Shown here: positions 45,152-55,544 of the stretch, one piece after another
Layout of the letters: each line of letters opens with the position of its first letter
Position numbering within the stretch: the stretch's first letter is position 1
From: Stomoxys calcitrans
Lineage: Eukaryota; Arthropoda; Insecta; Diptera; Muscidae
Length of the DNA stretch: 64,000 bases
Direction of reading: 5' to 3'
Assembly (NCBI RefSeq): GCF_963082655.1
Contig: NC_081554.1
Location: forward strand, 124,037,453 to 124,101,452
Notes under the pieces: generated by a model
Seen by the model: the letters and a program-made list of their open reading frames with translations, nothing else
Told to the model about the DNA's origin: nothing
The model's database searches: none
Translations under genes and position numbers: made by a program

Positions 45152-45540
45152 AAACCCGAGTAAAACAGAGTTGATATGGTCAGATCCATTTATATCTGGC
45201 ATCGGATATAATTGGATCCGAAAAATTGTTATTTACAATTGGATCTAATTGTATATAATTCGATCTCATTAAATACACAATTAGATATGATTGGATCTCG
45301 AATTTGTCCCAGACATAAATAGATCCAATTATATAGAATAGTATCTAATTGGATCTTAAATCTTAAATTAAAAAAAGCTGCTGTTTTTTTTGTTGTTAAA
45401 CTCTTATCTTTTTTTAACCTTTTTCCATGTAAGTGTGCTATCTTTACTTTTTGCCGTCAGTGGGGTTTGAACATGGGTCCTTTCGTTTGCTAGTCAGATG
45501 CTCTACCAACTCAGCCAACCACTTGTTTATTTATTTATTT
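45152..45540 (-). mobile_element. tRNA-derived SINE, family 2
   Basis: On minus: A-box region GGCTGAGTTGGTAGAGC (45,516-45,500) and B-box-like GTTCAAACCCC (45,472-45,462), spaced as in a tRNA. The body then consists of GGATC/TATATAATTGG-type words and ends with GACCATATCAACTCTGTTTT then ACTCGGG (45,161-45,155). A second copy with the same order lies at 48,675-48,985. Confidence 0.7.
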
Positions 45541-45639
45541 AGCTATTTTCTAAGCTATTAGATAATATAATTTTAAGTTCGGATTTTATAAATTAGAAAT
45601 TTTGTTTAACATAGAAAATTATATTGTGCTTAAAGTTTT

Positions 45640-46370
45640 TAAAATTGATTAAATATCTTAAGACCATTATAAAATATTAAGTTTTGACAAAAATTAGATC
45701 TTTGAAGTTGTAATCTAAAATCGTGTAAATTGCGTAAATCGTATGGTTGTACATCAGAAACATACGTTAAATGGTTCTGAACATATTTTGGTAACATCCC
45801 ATTTTTGGATTTAAATATGAAAATTAATGCTTTCATTGACAGCAACTGATTTACAGACATCCACTGCAAGTTTTCCAGCATACATGCTATATGCTCCATT
45901 CTGCTACATCAACAAAATACATCTCATGGCACGATTTTGTTTGCTTCCTAAGAAAAGTAATGTTGAACAGTATTCAAAGTGAGGCTTTATTATTGTATTG
46001 TAAATTCGAATTGAAATTTTCTTTGATATATTCTTTCTTATTCCTCCCAGGAAAGCCACCTTTTTTCTATTTTTTTTTACATACAAATTCAAAGTGTTTG
46101 TCAAATTTCAAATGCTTATCGACGACAATGCCAAGATACTTTTTCTCCTCCACTTTCTCTATAATTGAATTTTCAATTATAATATTTTCCTTTGCGTTTC
46201 CGTTTTTAACCATTGCCTTAGTTTTAGTTGTATTCAGTTTCATTTTATTCATTTTTAGATATTTTGCCACATTCATAATACTACTTATTTGTTTGCCTTC
46301 TCTTAAAAATGAATTTGAGTTTACTCTTACTCTTTGTGTTTGGGTTGCACCCACACCCATTGTATGAAAT
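45640..46370 (-). pseudogene. Jockey-like LINE, RT C-terminal part
   Basis: Minus strand: KYLKMNKMKLNTTKTKAMVK (about 46,285) and KYLGIVVDKHLKFDKHFEFV (46,140) are the post-YADD segment. After a frame shift come GGIRKNISKK and IYNTIIKPHFEYCSTLLFLG (about 45,990). After another shift come LQWMSVNQLLSMKALIFIFK and DVQPYDLRN. The order and spacing are those of Jockey/CR1 RTs. It could be the 3' half of the LINE whose 5' half is at 12.7-14.8 kb, but no overlap allows a test. Confidence 0.7.
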
Positions 46371-46515
46371 TTGGAACAGTGAGTTTTGGTAGACCCCCTA
46401 CACCTTTTTGCTGAATGTGGTCCAGATCGGACCAAATCCCGAAATAGAGTATTGAGCCCATAAAAAGAGAATTTTTCATCCGATTTCGATGAAATTTGAA
46501 ACAGTGAGTGCAACA
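46355..46515 (+). mobile_element. Helentron-like internal fragment
   Basis: ATTTTTCATCCGATTTCGATG and GAAATTTGAAACAGTGAGTG are unit words also found at 7,065-7,095 and 49,260. No terminus. Confidence 0.5.
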
Positions 46516-47454
46516 TTATGGGCAACATCTGCTGTTCCTTTTAAATCTCATAATGCATTTTTAGCGAAAAGCATCTTAAAAAACTTTGGACGAGAAACAA
46601 TGACCCACCTTTAATTGTCAGAATGGGCAAATGTAATTAAAAATATTTCTTCTTTCTTGCGTTAGTCGAGCTTAAATGACCACGAGAATGTATGTTAGGA
46701 AGAAGAGATTGTTTTTATGAATTGAAGAAAATAAATTTCCAGCTATCAGAAAATCGCACATGGATATAACAACCGTTTGCAGACGTGTTTCTGGTCTGAT
46801 GCCGCTCATCAGTTCCCAGTGTATCATATCCGTCGGCCTGACACGCCCACAGTTTCATGGTATGTTAGTTTTTCTATTTAAGCTTAGATTTTAGCACTAA
46901 TGCTTATATGAAATTTACGCGCGCGGACATATTAACCGCCAATCACATGTGGGTTAGTTTTCTGAGCAACATTTTCTCGAAAAATTCCAATTCCCATCTT
47001 CACACCGATCTTATGCAGGCTGCTACATTCTCTTATTGTCTTTAACGTCATCGTGACCAGCATCGACAACACCCCAACCACCACAAACTGTGAGGGCTTT
47101 ATTGTCTTTGAAACGAGCTTTTCGTTTCTATATTTAGCAACAACAACCACTGAAAGCTGTTTTATTTTCTAAGTATTACCCCGTGCTCTGGGAGTTTATC
47201 ATCTTCGTTAGTTGTAGATGTTAGCATTAATGCTTATATGAAATATTTTTAATATTTTACATTCTGTAACCATATTACATTTAGAAAATAAAACTCACTT
47301 ATTACCAATAGTTAACACTAACAATCAGGTGTTAATCAAATTTTAAAAAATAACAAAATAAGTATATATTATTTGCTATTTAACTTCAAATAAAATATAA
47401 GCATTTCTACGCTAAAACACTAAAAGAAAAAAATGCAGTTATTTGTAGCGCAAG
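46516..47454. other. Intron 4 stretch, mostly unassigned
   Basis: TAATGCTTATATGAAAT occurs at about 46,898 and 47,229 with some shared flank, suggesting an old internal duplication. No gene. Confidence 0.35.
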
Positions 47455-47950
47455 AAATACATTTATATAGCCCAAGATATAAATATATCTAAGGCTTGAT
47501 ATAATTATATCCAAAGCCAGATATAGTTGTATATAGCATATCTCCCCATATCAAATTATATCTACTACCAGATATAGTTATATATAGCATCAGATATCCA
47601 ACTATATCTTATCCGAGATATATTTGAATCTGACCATATTATTTTTTTACTCGGGAAGTCAAAGCTAAGCGCAAGTCTAGGCCACCTCAAAATAATTTTT
47701 AAAAAATTTCAGACAGGGCAGGGCTACCCCCGAAATTATATTTTTAAAAAAATTTTTTTCTGACGACTAAATTTTTATTATATTTTTCCAAAGACAACAT
47801 TTTTATTAATTTTTTTTTAAACCCGAGTAAAAGAAGTTGATATGGTCAGATCTAACTATATTTGCCATCAGATATGATAAGATCACATTATATCTACAAT
47901 AATTAGATAGATTTGAATACAATTTGATCTCAAACTTGTCCCGAATTTTC
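47455..47950. mobile_element. Two SINE family 2 tails facing each other
   Basis: 47,455-47,657 (plus sense) ends CTGACCATATTATTTTTTTA then CTCGGG; 47,822-47,945 (minus sense) begins CCCGAGTAAAAGAAGTTG. Both have TATATC-rich bodies; neither has a tRNA-like head. Confidence 0.5.
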
Positions 47951-48674
47951 CACTGTTTTACTTCTTTGAAAAAAAATTCTTTAAGGCCAATCTTTTGCCC
48001 GGTTTTGGACCTGCATCGAAATTAGTTTTTAAAGCCAAAATTTCAATAACATTTTTTGTTCCTGCTCAATGCACTAAGCGACGCTACATTTTGACAAAAA
48101 AAATCAAAGCCTTTATTTTGCTTTTCTATCCTAAAAATAAACAAAAACAAAGCCCATTGGTACAATCTGGACACAATTCCAATAACAAAATTAAATTTTT
48201 TTCTATGTAAAGATAAAACTCAGAAATTTCTTAAAGACAACATTTCAATGAAATTTTTTCTAAAGACTATATTTCAATGAAATTTTTTGTAGGCAAAATT
48301 TTAATAATTTTTTTTCAATATGCCAATAAATATAGCTCAGGCCTGAACCCCTTTGAAATTATTTTTTTCTAAACGAAAGGCTTCAATAAATTTCAATAAA
48401 ATCCTTGCAAACGACATTTTTTTCTATTTTTAAAGACAAGATTTTAATGAAATTTAATGAATCTTTAAAAGCCGAACTGACAAATAACATTTTTGAGATT
48501 GTTTTTATCAAAAATTTACTAAAATTTTCTTAAGCCAAAATCTCCATGGTATTTTCAAAAAATTAAAAAAAAAAAATGCTTCGAATGACAAACATTTAAC
48601 ATAGAAATTCTCTAAGACACAATTGTATATGCATTTTCTCCTAATTCTAGTTATATTATTTTAATTGAAATTTT
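47951..48674. repeat. Degenerate AT-rich repeat, AAATTTTTTCTAAAGAC-type words
   Basis: Words such as AAAGACAACATTTCAATGAA, TTTTCTAAAGAC and ATTTTAATGAAATTT recur loosely every 30-60 bp from about 47,770 to 48,640. It looks like a decayed tandem array; no clean unit. Confidence 0.4.
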
Positions 48675-48985
48675 ATCCACCCGAGTAAAAAAAGTTGATA
48701 TGGTCCGAAAAATGGTTGTATATAATTGGATCTAATTGTATCAAATTAGATTTAATTGGAAACAATCTGATACCATTTGATACAATAAGGTATAATTGTA
48801 TCTCGAGTTTGACTTTTTTAACATTTAAATGTTGTTGTTTATTAAACTCTGATTTTTTACCGCTTTTTCAATATTAGTGTTACCTTTGCTTTTTGCGCCA
48901 GTGGGGTTTGAATATGGGTCCTCTTGTTTGCTAGTCCGGTGCGCTGCCAACTCAGCCAACTACTTGCTTATAATATGCGTGGCTA
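48675..48985 (-). mobile_element. tRNA-derived SINE, family 2, second copy
   Basis: On minus: A box GGCTGAGTTGGCAGCGC (48,957-48,941), B-box-like ATTCAAACCCC (48,913-48,903), an AT-rich body, and the end GGACCATATCAACTTTTTTT then ACTCGGG at 48,680. The shorter body suggests loss of TATATC units. Confidence 0.7.
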
Positions 48986-49124
48986 ATGTTAAACCAATAA
49001 ATTTATCTATTATTACAACAAACAGCATCGTCGATCCTGCTTATTTTTTGCCTACTCTTGGAAGGTAAGGTTAGGTTTGGGTTGCACTCACACCCAACAA
49101 ATCGTTCGTGGGGCATAAAAACAT

Positions 49125-49615
49125 TTTCCAAATTTTTGATGATTTCATATTCTTTGAATATAAACATGACCTTCTGATCTCATGAAATCGAAATTAAGAT
49201 ATACGTAGTCGCTATATAGACCGATCTCCAGACTTTTTTTTTGAGGCAATAAATTGGTAATTTTGCATCCGATTTCGATGGAATTTGGGACAGCTAGTTC
49301 TGGAAGACTCTCATCCACTCCTGTCAAATGTCGTCCAGATCGGACCATAGTTGGATATAGCTGCTATACAAACCGATCTCCCGATATAGTGTTTTGACTC
49401 TATAGAATGAGAATTTTTCATTCAATTTCGATGAAATTTGAAACAGTGAATTTTGGTACCCCTCTGCACTTTTTTGTTGAATATCGTCCAGATCGATCTC
49501 CCGATATAGAGTATTAAGGATGAAAAATGAGGAACTATTTCCCTCAACACTTTAAATCTATAGATCGGTCTATATAACGTCTATATAGAATTATAGTCCG
49601 ATTTTATAAGATCAG
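49125..49615 (+). mobile_element. Helentron-like internal units
   Basis: Units with GATATAGCTGCTATACAAACCG (49,354) and TTTCATTCAATTTCGATGAAA. Neither terminus is present. Confidence 0.5.
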
Positions 49616-50356
49616 AAACGCTGTTTTGGATGCAAAGAACAAGAAATTATAAAAAAATTTTGCAAAATGAATTTAATTTTCAAAATACCTGAAAACTTAT
49701 AAATACCCAAAAAAGGTATTTATTGGGTATTTAACAAGTAAATACGAAAGCATTCATGTAAATAGTGGCATAACACAAAAGAAATTTTTATTTTATATAA
49801 TATTGTAGCTCTAATTAAATAATGTATTGTTATAAAATTTCGAGAATTGATTTGAACACAACACAACACTGTATGTATCTGTATACGTCAGGCGCTGGGG
49901 TCCTATATCTGCTTTTCATTTTGAATCTCATACGACCCTATTCTGAGTAACAATTCCCTGCGAGTTTTGTCCCTACTCCCCTTTCCCTTATACTTAGCAA
50001 ACTTCAAAAAGGGAAATGACTCCCAGGGGAAAAAGTAGGTATTCTGAATGGAAATAAAGGGAGAATGAGACGATAAAATTTGGGAAAAATTCCTCTGAAC
50101 AAATGGAAGGGAGTTAGTATACAAAATAATGGATTTAATTGTGTTTATAAAAAAAATGGTACCACTTCTTACTATTTACGAACAATTTATTATGTACGAA
50201 AATTATTTTTCACTTCACTTTCATCAAAAACAAGTACAAATTTTGTTAGGTTCTATCGGCTCAAATATGTCATGTACCCACCGCAGAAGGTTTGCATAAG
50301 ATTTTCAGATGTATTGACAATAAAATACGAGAATTCTAGAATTGGTATATGAATAT
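49616..50356. other. Intron 4 stretch, nothing recognised
   Basis: A 90-aa frame at 50,080-50,352 has no family signature. About 50,010-50,110 resembles 51,700-51,800 (GAATGAGACGATAAAA.TTGGG), an unnamed dispersed repeat. Confidence 0.35.
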
Positions 50357-50620
50357 ACATTGGTTTTTGTTGTTATATCAGTGTGTTGTACACTGAGGCC
50401 GCAGCCTCAGCCAATGATGGGGTATACATAGGTATGTGGTTCATATTTTAATATTCTTAGACCCATATGTATAAAGAAATGTTGCTAAGTGAAACTAAAA
50501 AAAAAATGTCCCTTATTATTGAGCTTTAAGGAGAATCGGGCAGCACTCATTGATATGCAAGAAGTTTTCTGCCTGTTGCTTAATGGAATGTTCCTGGACA
50601 AGTTTGCAACATTACACTTC
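50357..50620. mobile_element. LINE-type tail and SINE family 1 tail
   Basis: 50,365-50,410 reads on minus as ...GTACAACACACTGATATAAC with AACAA units, a CR1/Jockey-type tail. 50,515-50,605 is a SINE-1 tail on plus (GAATCGGGCAGCACTCATTG). Confidence 0.5.
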
Positions 50621-50974
50621 AGACCATCAATTAATCAGGAATACTTGGTGCGAGATTTGGCACCACAGGGATATAAATAAATCCATAAGTCGCTTTTCGG
50701 CAGCACTATATCCAACAGCCGTCCCAAACACTAAGAAAAGCGGCCGCCGCCCTGAAATATCGATTAGATCTTCAAGTTTTAGCTCCATAAAAGTAGGATT
50801 TTAAATAAAGCGGCGTACAATGCAGACCACAGCATTTATGACGACGAAGGAGAAGCAAACTACACAATAAAATATTCTGCCCAAGAACGATCCGGTAGAT
50901 TCAGCAATTTTAACTCCTTTTGACAAGGGAAAACGCCAACATGCAGGATGTTTGCCCAATTCCCGTCAATGGAT

Positions 50975-51235
50975 ATCTGTGAGCACCACACAGGCCGGAA
51001 CATTGAACTCCGATTTGTGAGGTGTTCATTGCTGTCGCGAGAAGCTTAGCTGCGGGCTACCCGGTGCGTGATGCTCGTTATGACAAGGCGAGTTAATGGC
51101 GCCTTTAAATAACAAATGACCAACCTGTTCCCAAGGCGATCGGTCCTTTGGACCGGAAGGAGCTTGTTCACCTACAGGGGCTTAACGTGGATCGCCACAT
51201 CCACATGAAAATGCGGCTTCAACAACAACAACACG
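50975..51235 (+). mobile_element. Retroposon C, internal deletion
   Basis: It runs from AGCACCACACAGGCCGGAAC to GCGGCTTCAACAACAACAAC. The segment with GGATAGTGGAATGCTCC is deleted between about 51,060 and 51,070. Confidence 0.7.
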
Positions 51236-51504
51236 ACATAATCTATTTATCTGTCCACCAGACTACTCTGGAAGCATCTAATTGTTGGATGTAGACAGAA
51301 AGTTGTTATCACAACACAGAAATATGGTGACAAGCTGTAGGCCATAATTGTGTACTATTAAAAACAAACATTACAAAAGCAACACTAAACATATTTGTTA
51401 ACTTTTTTTAGCAAGCTTTATAAATTCGTTTTCCTCTTTTTCCATTTCATGTTCCATGTTCATTTTTCCAAAAAATACTAGTCAAATGTTTTTTTTATAT
51501 TTTT

Positions 51505-51610
51505 AATTGGCTATGACAGAATATTTGTTCCACTAGCCGAACGTAGAATAGCGTTCCAAGCGCCTCGATCTTCTGCGCTCATTCTAAAATCTCTGACACC
51601 AGATTCAATG
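51505..51610 (-). pseudogene. RTE-like LINE 3' end
   Basis: AATTGGCTATGACAGAATATTTGTTCC and GATCTTCTGCGCTCATTCTA are the inverted 3' end of the element at 19.7 kb. Only about 100 bp. Confidence 0.65.
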
Positions 51611-51824
51611 TTTTGCCAAAATAAAACAGCTGTTATCGAAAAGTCAAAATTCCTTCTCCCATATTTTTCCTCTCCCCATTCAATCAGAATAGGAGGATTT
51701 CATTCAAGGGAGACATAGATAATCTGAATCGAAATAAAAAGAAGAATGAGACGATAAAAATTGGGAAAATTTTCCCCAAACATAAGAAAGGGAGTTATAA
51801 AAAATAATGAATTCGATGAGATGT

Positions 51825-51960
51825 CGCTAAGTGGCACACCGTTTGGAGTCGGATACTAAAAAGAGGTCCCTTATCATTTAGCTTAAAACAGAATCGGGTA
51901 GCACTCAATAGAATGTTCGTGGGCAATTTTGCAACATTGCACTTCAGACCATCACGTATT
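51825..51960 (+). mobile_element. SINE family 1, partial
   Basis: GATGTCGCTAAGTGGCACACC, then GAGGTCCCTTATCATTTAGC and GAATCGGGTAGCACTCA; no head. Confidence 0.6.
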
Positions 51961-52244
51961 CGAAATTACTTGATGTCACATCTGGCAGCATTTACTCCAC
52001 AAGAGTAGGAATTAGGTCCCTAAGTCACTTTTCGGTAGCAGCAGCCGTCCCAACCACAAAAAAAGCGGTCGCCCAGAAGTATATTTGATTCAGCCTTATT
52101 TAAGAGAGTGACGATTTTGTGACGATTTTTTCGAAAATTTGGCAGCACCGTATGGACTAATCTTTTGCCCATCTGAAAATCTTTCAAATTTCATCATCCA
52201 AATCAGATTGGGGAGCTATATCTAAATCGTTGATTTAAACGACA

Positions 52245-52432
52245 CTTTTGAGGTGTAGCGTGCTGCAGTACCACACTTCTTTGGGCAGAAGTTTATACAC
52301 GGCATAGTGCCTCACAAATGTCGCCGGCATTAGAAGGGGATGATTTTTTTTATATTCTCTCTGCGATTAGAACCCTAGCGTTCAGCGTCATAAGCGGATA
52401 TTCCAACTTCTGCGCTACGATGGCTTTCAGAC
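52245..52432 (-). mobile_element. SINE family 1 head and body, minus strand
   Basis: GCGCTACGATGG (A box side, about 52,420) and GCGATTAGAACCCTAGCGTTC (decayed B box, about 52,362) with CACGGCATAGTGCCTCACAAATG. It ends about 180 bp before the exon 5 acceptor. Confidence 0.65.
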
Positions 52433-52613
52433 GAAAAGGACCACAACTGCAATTAGTGCGGCCACCACCTTCACCACCCGTGTTACCACTCATAACCCTT
52501 AATATACCACGTTTGGCCTAGCTTAACTTAGCCTAACTTAGCGCCGTATTCAATTTTGTTTTCCTTTTTTTAAACCCTTATTAAATAATTTTCTTTTTAT
52601 TTTTCTTTTATAG

Positions 52614-52898
52614 CACTTTGAGTATGGTGTTGTTTCACATATAAAATGCGAATTGCCTGTGGAAGCCAATAACGAAGAGCATGAGCAACATCATATTGCG
52701 AATGAGTCAATTATATTTGGAAGTGACATTCAAATACAATCAACGCCTAACTGTGTTGAAAATGTATCAGAAAATACAGATACTCTTACTCTCGAAAATC
52801 AACAAAAGGCGACGAAGACTCAAATACCTCATGAATCAAAAGATAAAAAGCAGCACTCAGAACCTCTGAGACGAGAATATTCGAAGCGACGAAAACAG
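52614..52898 (+). CDS. Host gene exon 5 (residues 456-550)
   Basis: The acceptor is TTTTCTTTTATAG|CAC, the donor AAACAG|GTACCT; 95 codons, phase 0. It starts HFEYGVVSHIKCELPVEANN, with I-K-C-E-L at the same distance from the exon start as V-K-R-E-L in exon 3 and V-E-H-E-L in exon 4. The rest is unlike those exons: Glu/Asn/Gln-rich, then a basic end RREYSKRRKQ (residues 541-550), a possible second nuclear localisation signal. Joining to exon 4 skips an 8-kb intron full of repeats, so adjacency rests on phase and motif. Confidence 0.7.
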
Positions 52899-53565
52899 GT
52901 ACCTCCAAAATGATTTTTGTGTTCTTGTCATATCATTAGAGGTATATTGAATTTGTCACATCATTTGTATGCCTCTACATTTTTAAGACCCCATAAATAA
53001 TATGAGATTTATCTGTCACGACCTACTTCGTTGATTCCTTGAACCCCTCCTGTCCAAATGACTCTAGGTTAGGTTAGTGTAGCAGTATGTCTTCCAAACA
53101 GACTCACTATTTTAGGTCCATTGTGATATTACAGTAGCGACACACCAGGTATCTGGTGGAAATCGAACCCAGGATCCTGTACTGGTAATCCGAGTAACCT
53201 CGAAAAGAAATCTATGTTAGGAATTCCGTGCTACTTACAAAATCCTTAATTATTTTCCACACCACGCCCTCCATGTTGGTTCATATCTGGTATTGTGCCT
53301 CCCCCACTTAAACGCCGGTGTCTATTGGCCGCGAAAGCCGGGGAATGACATAGGAAATGTTCCAACGTTTCATTTTCTCCGCATGCCCTACATATAGTAA
53401 CACTTATCGCAACGATTTGCATATGTGAGCTCGTAATGCTATGAGTCCCGTTATCATACCGAACGCTTTACTGACCTTCTTTTACTTCCTTTCAGTAATA
53501 GCCTCGTCTTTTCACGATGCGGATCTCCCCATAGGATTTTCGTCGTCCTACAGACAGTTTTGCTG

Positions 53566-53948
53566 TTGCTGTTGTTGTTGTAGCCACATTTTCATGCGGA
53601 GATGGCGATCCTAGTCAAGCTCCTGTGGGAGCAAGCTCTCGTTCCGGTCCAAAGGGCCGATCGCCGCGGGAAAAAGGTGGCCATTAGTTATTTAAAAGCG
53701 CTTTGTCCTATCGATCATCATAGGCATTCAGTATATATGCAAGAGCGAATCCGCTCGATACCGCTGATTGTTCCCGACTGCCGTTACAGTTACTCCGCAT
53801 AGAGCATTCCACTATCCGCAAGCTGTGGACACGCCCGGTAATTCGCCGATAAGCTTCTCGTGACAGCAATGAACACAACAAAGATCGAAACTCAATGTTT
53901 CAGCCTGTGTGGTGCTTACAGCTTTACCGTGCCTGGATTTTTTGCCGC
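53566..53948 (-). mobile_element. Retroposon C with 13-bp target site duplication
   Basis: GACAGTTTTGCTG (53,553-53,565) and GACGGTTTTGCTG (53,949-53,961) flank it, one mismatch. The related LINE sequence at 4.55 kb confirms an uninterrupted original site. On minus the element starts GCGGCAAAAAATCCAGGCAC, so this copy gives the true 5' end, and it ends GTGGCTACAACAACAACAGC. 383 bp, no open frame; a retroposon moved by reverse transcription. Confidence 0.8.
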
Positions 53949-54241
53949 GACGGTTTTGCTGATGCACAGTGTTGCTTGAGCGTTCATTGTCCACAGCCTT
54001 AACTCGGGGCTGCGTCGCCCTGAAAGGCTTCGGTTTAAACAAGTTTATTGGCCTTCACTGTCAAATCGTCCGCTTTTTCATTCCCCCTTACTCCGCTGTG
54101 GGCCGGCACCCAAACGTTACGGATCGTGCCATCCTCAGCAGAGAACAGCAGCAAGCCACCTTAAAAATAAGCGCACATGGTAGACATGCAGTGAATGGCA
54201 AGCTCACACCTTATACTAGCAATCGTTGTTGAAGCTTAAGA

Positions 54242-54285
54242 TCTCAACGACCAAAATATAGTATTTTACGTTTTGGTCGTTGAGA
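54242..54285. repeat. Perfect 15-bp hairpin
   Basis: TCTCAACGACCAAAA (54,242-54,256) and its exact reverse complement (54,271-54,285) flank a 14-base loop. Located in the non-LINE segment inside the LINE fragment. Confidence 0.8.
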
Positions 54286-54957
54286 GTCGAGAGAGAGAAT
54301 TTGTTGAGCTGTTGTAAGTATTTTTGCTGATGAGCATAAAATGAATTCTGGCACTATTTTACATTTTGAGCAATAAACACGAGGGCTCACATTGACCGAA
54401 ACTGAATAAAAGACGCACACAGCTACATTTCAAAGTTGTGAGAGCTGAAATTAATTTGTAATGGCTTGGGTAAAGAACAAATGGAAGTAAGTCCATCGCC
54501 ATTTCAGCGAACCGAAATTGCACCAAAAATCCAAGCCAAGGTCACTCTTCCACAGCTCGGGAACAATCTACATCCTTGTTCCGGAGAACCTCGGCCACAG
54601 GGCCTTGGGAACCATGCAGCCCACGCCGAGTCAGCGCATTCGTCATAGTGGGAATCCACCATCCCAAACGGCCAACACACAACAGGGTTTACCATCGGCA
54701 TCGCATTCCCAGAGACCTTCCGCGACCCAAACATATTTAGCTCCAGTTTCCCAGTCCATATTTCCTAGGAATTCAACAAAAACCACTTCCCCGGTGCCCC
54801 CATCCAGCTTGGGCCCATCCGTGTAAACAGAGGGATGAAAGAAAGGCGGGATGCCCACATCCCAAAACTCTCCCCGGAAAGACAACCTGATAGCTTCGTA
54901 AGCGCGCCCTGAATGATATCCGCGACAGTAGATCTCTACCAATCTAAATGACGACAA

Positions 54958-55035
54958 ACTCATGGTAGCCGGTTGTATGTACCAGATTGACCGATGCAGT
55001 CCTTCATCGGCAAGGGGTGCCGACAGTACAACACA
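54958..55035 (+). mobile_element. CR1/Jockey-like LINE, 5' end fragment
   Basis: ACTCATGGTAGCCGGTTGTA and CTTCATCGGCAAGGGGTGCC match the first 70 bp of the LINE at 57,388. Only the 5' UTR remains. Confidence 0.65.
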
Positions 55036-55039
55036 GTGC

Positions 55040-55390
55040 TACCCCGGCACAGGATAGCTGTGTGGTGCTCATTGCTGTCACGAGAAGCTTAGCTGTGAAT
55101 TGTCGGGCTCGTCCACAGGTTCCGGATAGTGGAATGCTCCGTACGGAGTAGCTGCGACGTTAGTCGCGGACAATCAGCGGTATTGAGCGAAGTGTCTCAG
55201 TGAGGGGCCGAGCAGCACCGGCTCTTGCACAAATACTGCCTATGATGCTCGATGTGACAAGGCGGATTATTGGCGCCACCCTGTTCTCTCGGCGATCGGT
55301 CCTTTGGACCGGAACGAGCTTGCTCACCTACAGAGCTTGACGAGAATCGCCACCTGCTGCAATACGCAATACGCTGCTACAATAACGATA
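55040..55390 (+). mobile_element. Retroposon C, diverged
   Basis: CACGAGAAGCTTAGCTGTGA, GGATAGTGGAATGCTCCGTA and GATCGGTCCTTTGGACCGGA are present; the CAA tail is replaced by CTGCTACAATAACG. Confidence 0.7.
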
Positions 55391-55544
55391 TCATCAAAGG
55401 CAATCACTTTCACTCTTTCTCCTTCGAAGGACCTGAGAAACCCATTGATAACCAAGAGCCACAAGAGGAGAATTAGTTTTTTTTCATGCCCTCAGGACCC
55501 TAAATCGGGACATCGGTCTACATGTCTTTGTTTTTTTTTTTTTA

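Larger units (their letters stand above)
53055..54963 (-). pseudogene. RNase H-type LINE in intron 5, split by retroposon C
   Basis: Minus strand 5' to 3': 54,963-54,640 has VYTDGPKLDGG (RNase H start, first catalytic Asp as TDG); 54,200-53,950 has VWVPAHSGVRGNEKAD (the late RNase H motif with Asp), then a stop; retroposon C interrupts at 53,948-53,566; 53,560-53,335 has the C-terminal finger segment; 53,330-53,055 is the 3' UTR ending in TAACCTAACCTAG. 54,235-54,450 between the RNase H blocks is not LINE-like (hairpin region). RT and endonuclease absent. The segment after C matches the piece at 4.4-5.6 kb. Confidence 0.65.

Noticed and set aside
54518..54826. Pro/Ser-rich 102-aa plus-strand frame
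   Set aside because: It is the antisense of RNase H coding sequence from a minus-strand LINE (VYTDGPKLDGG).
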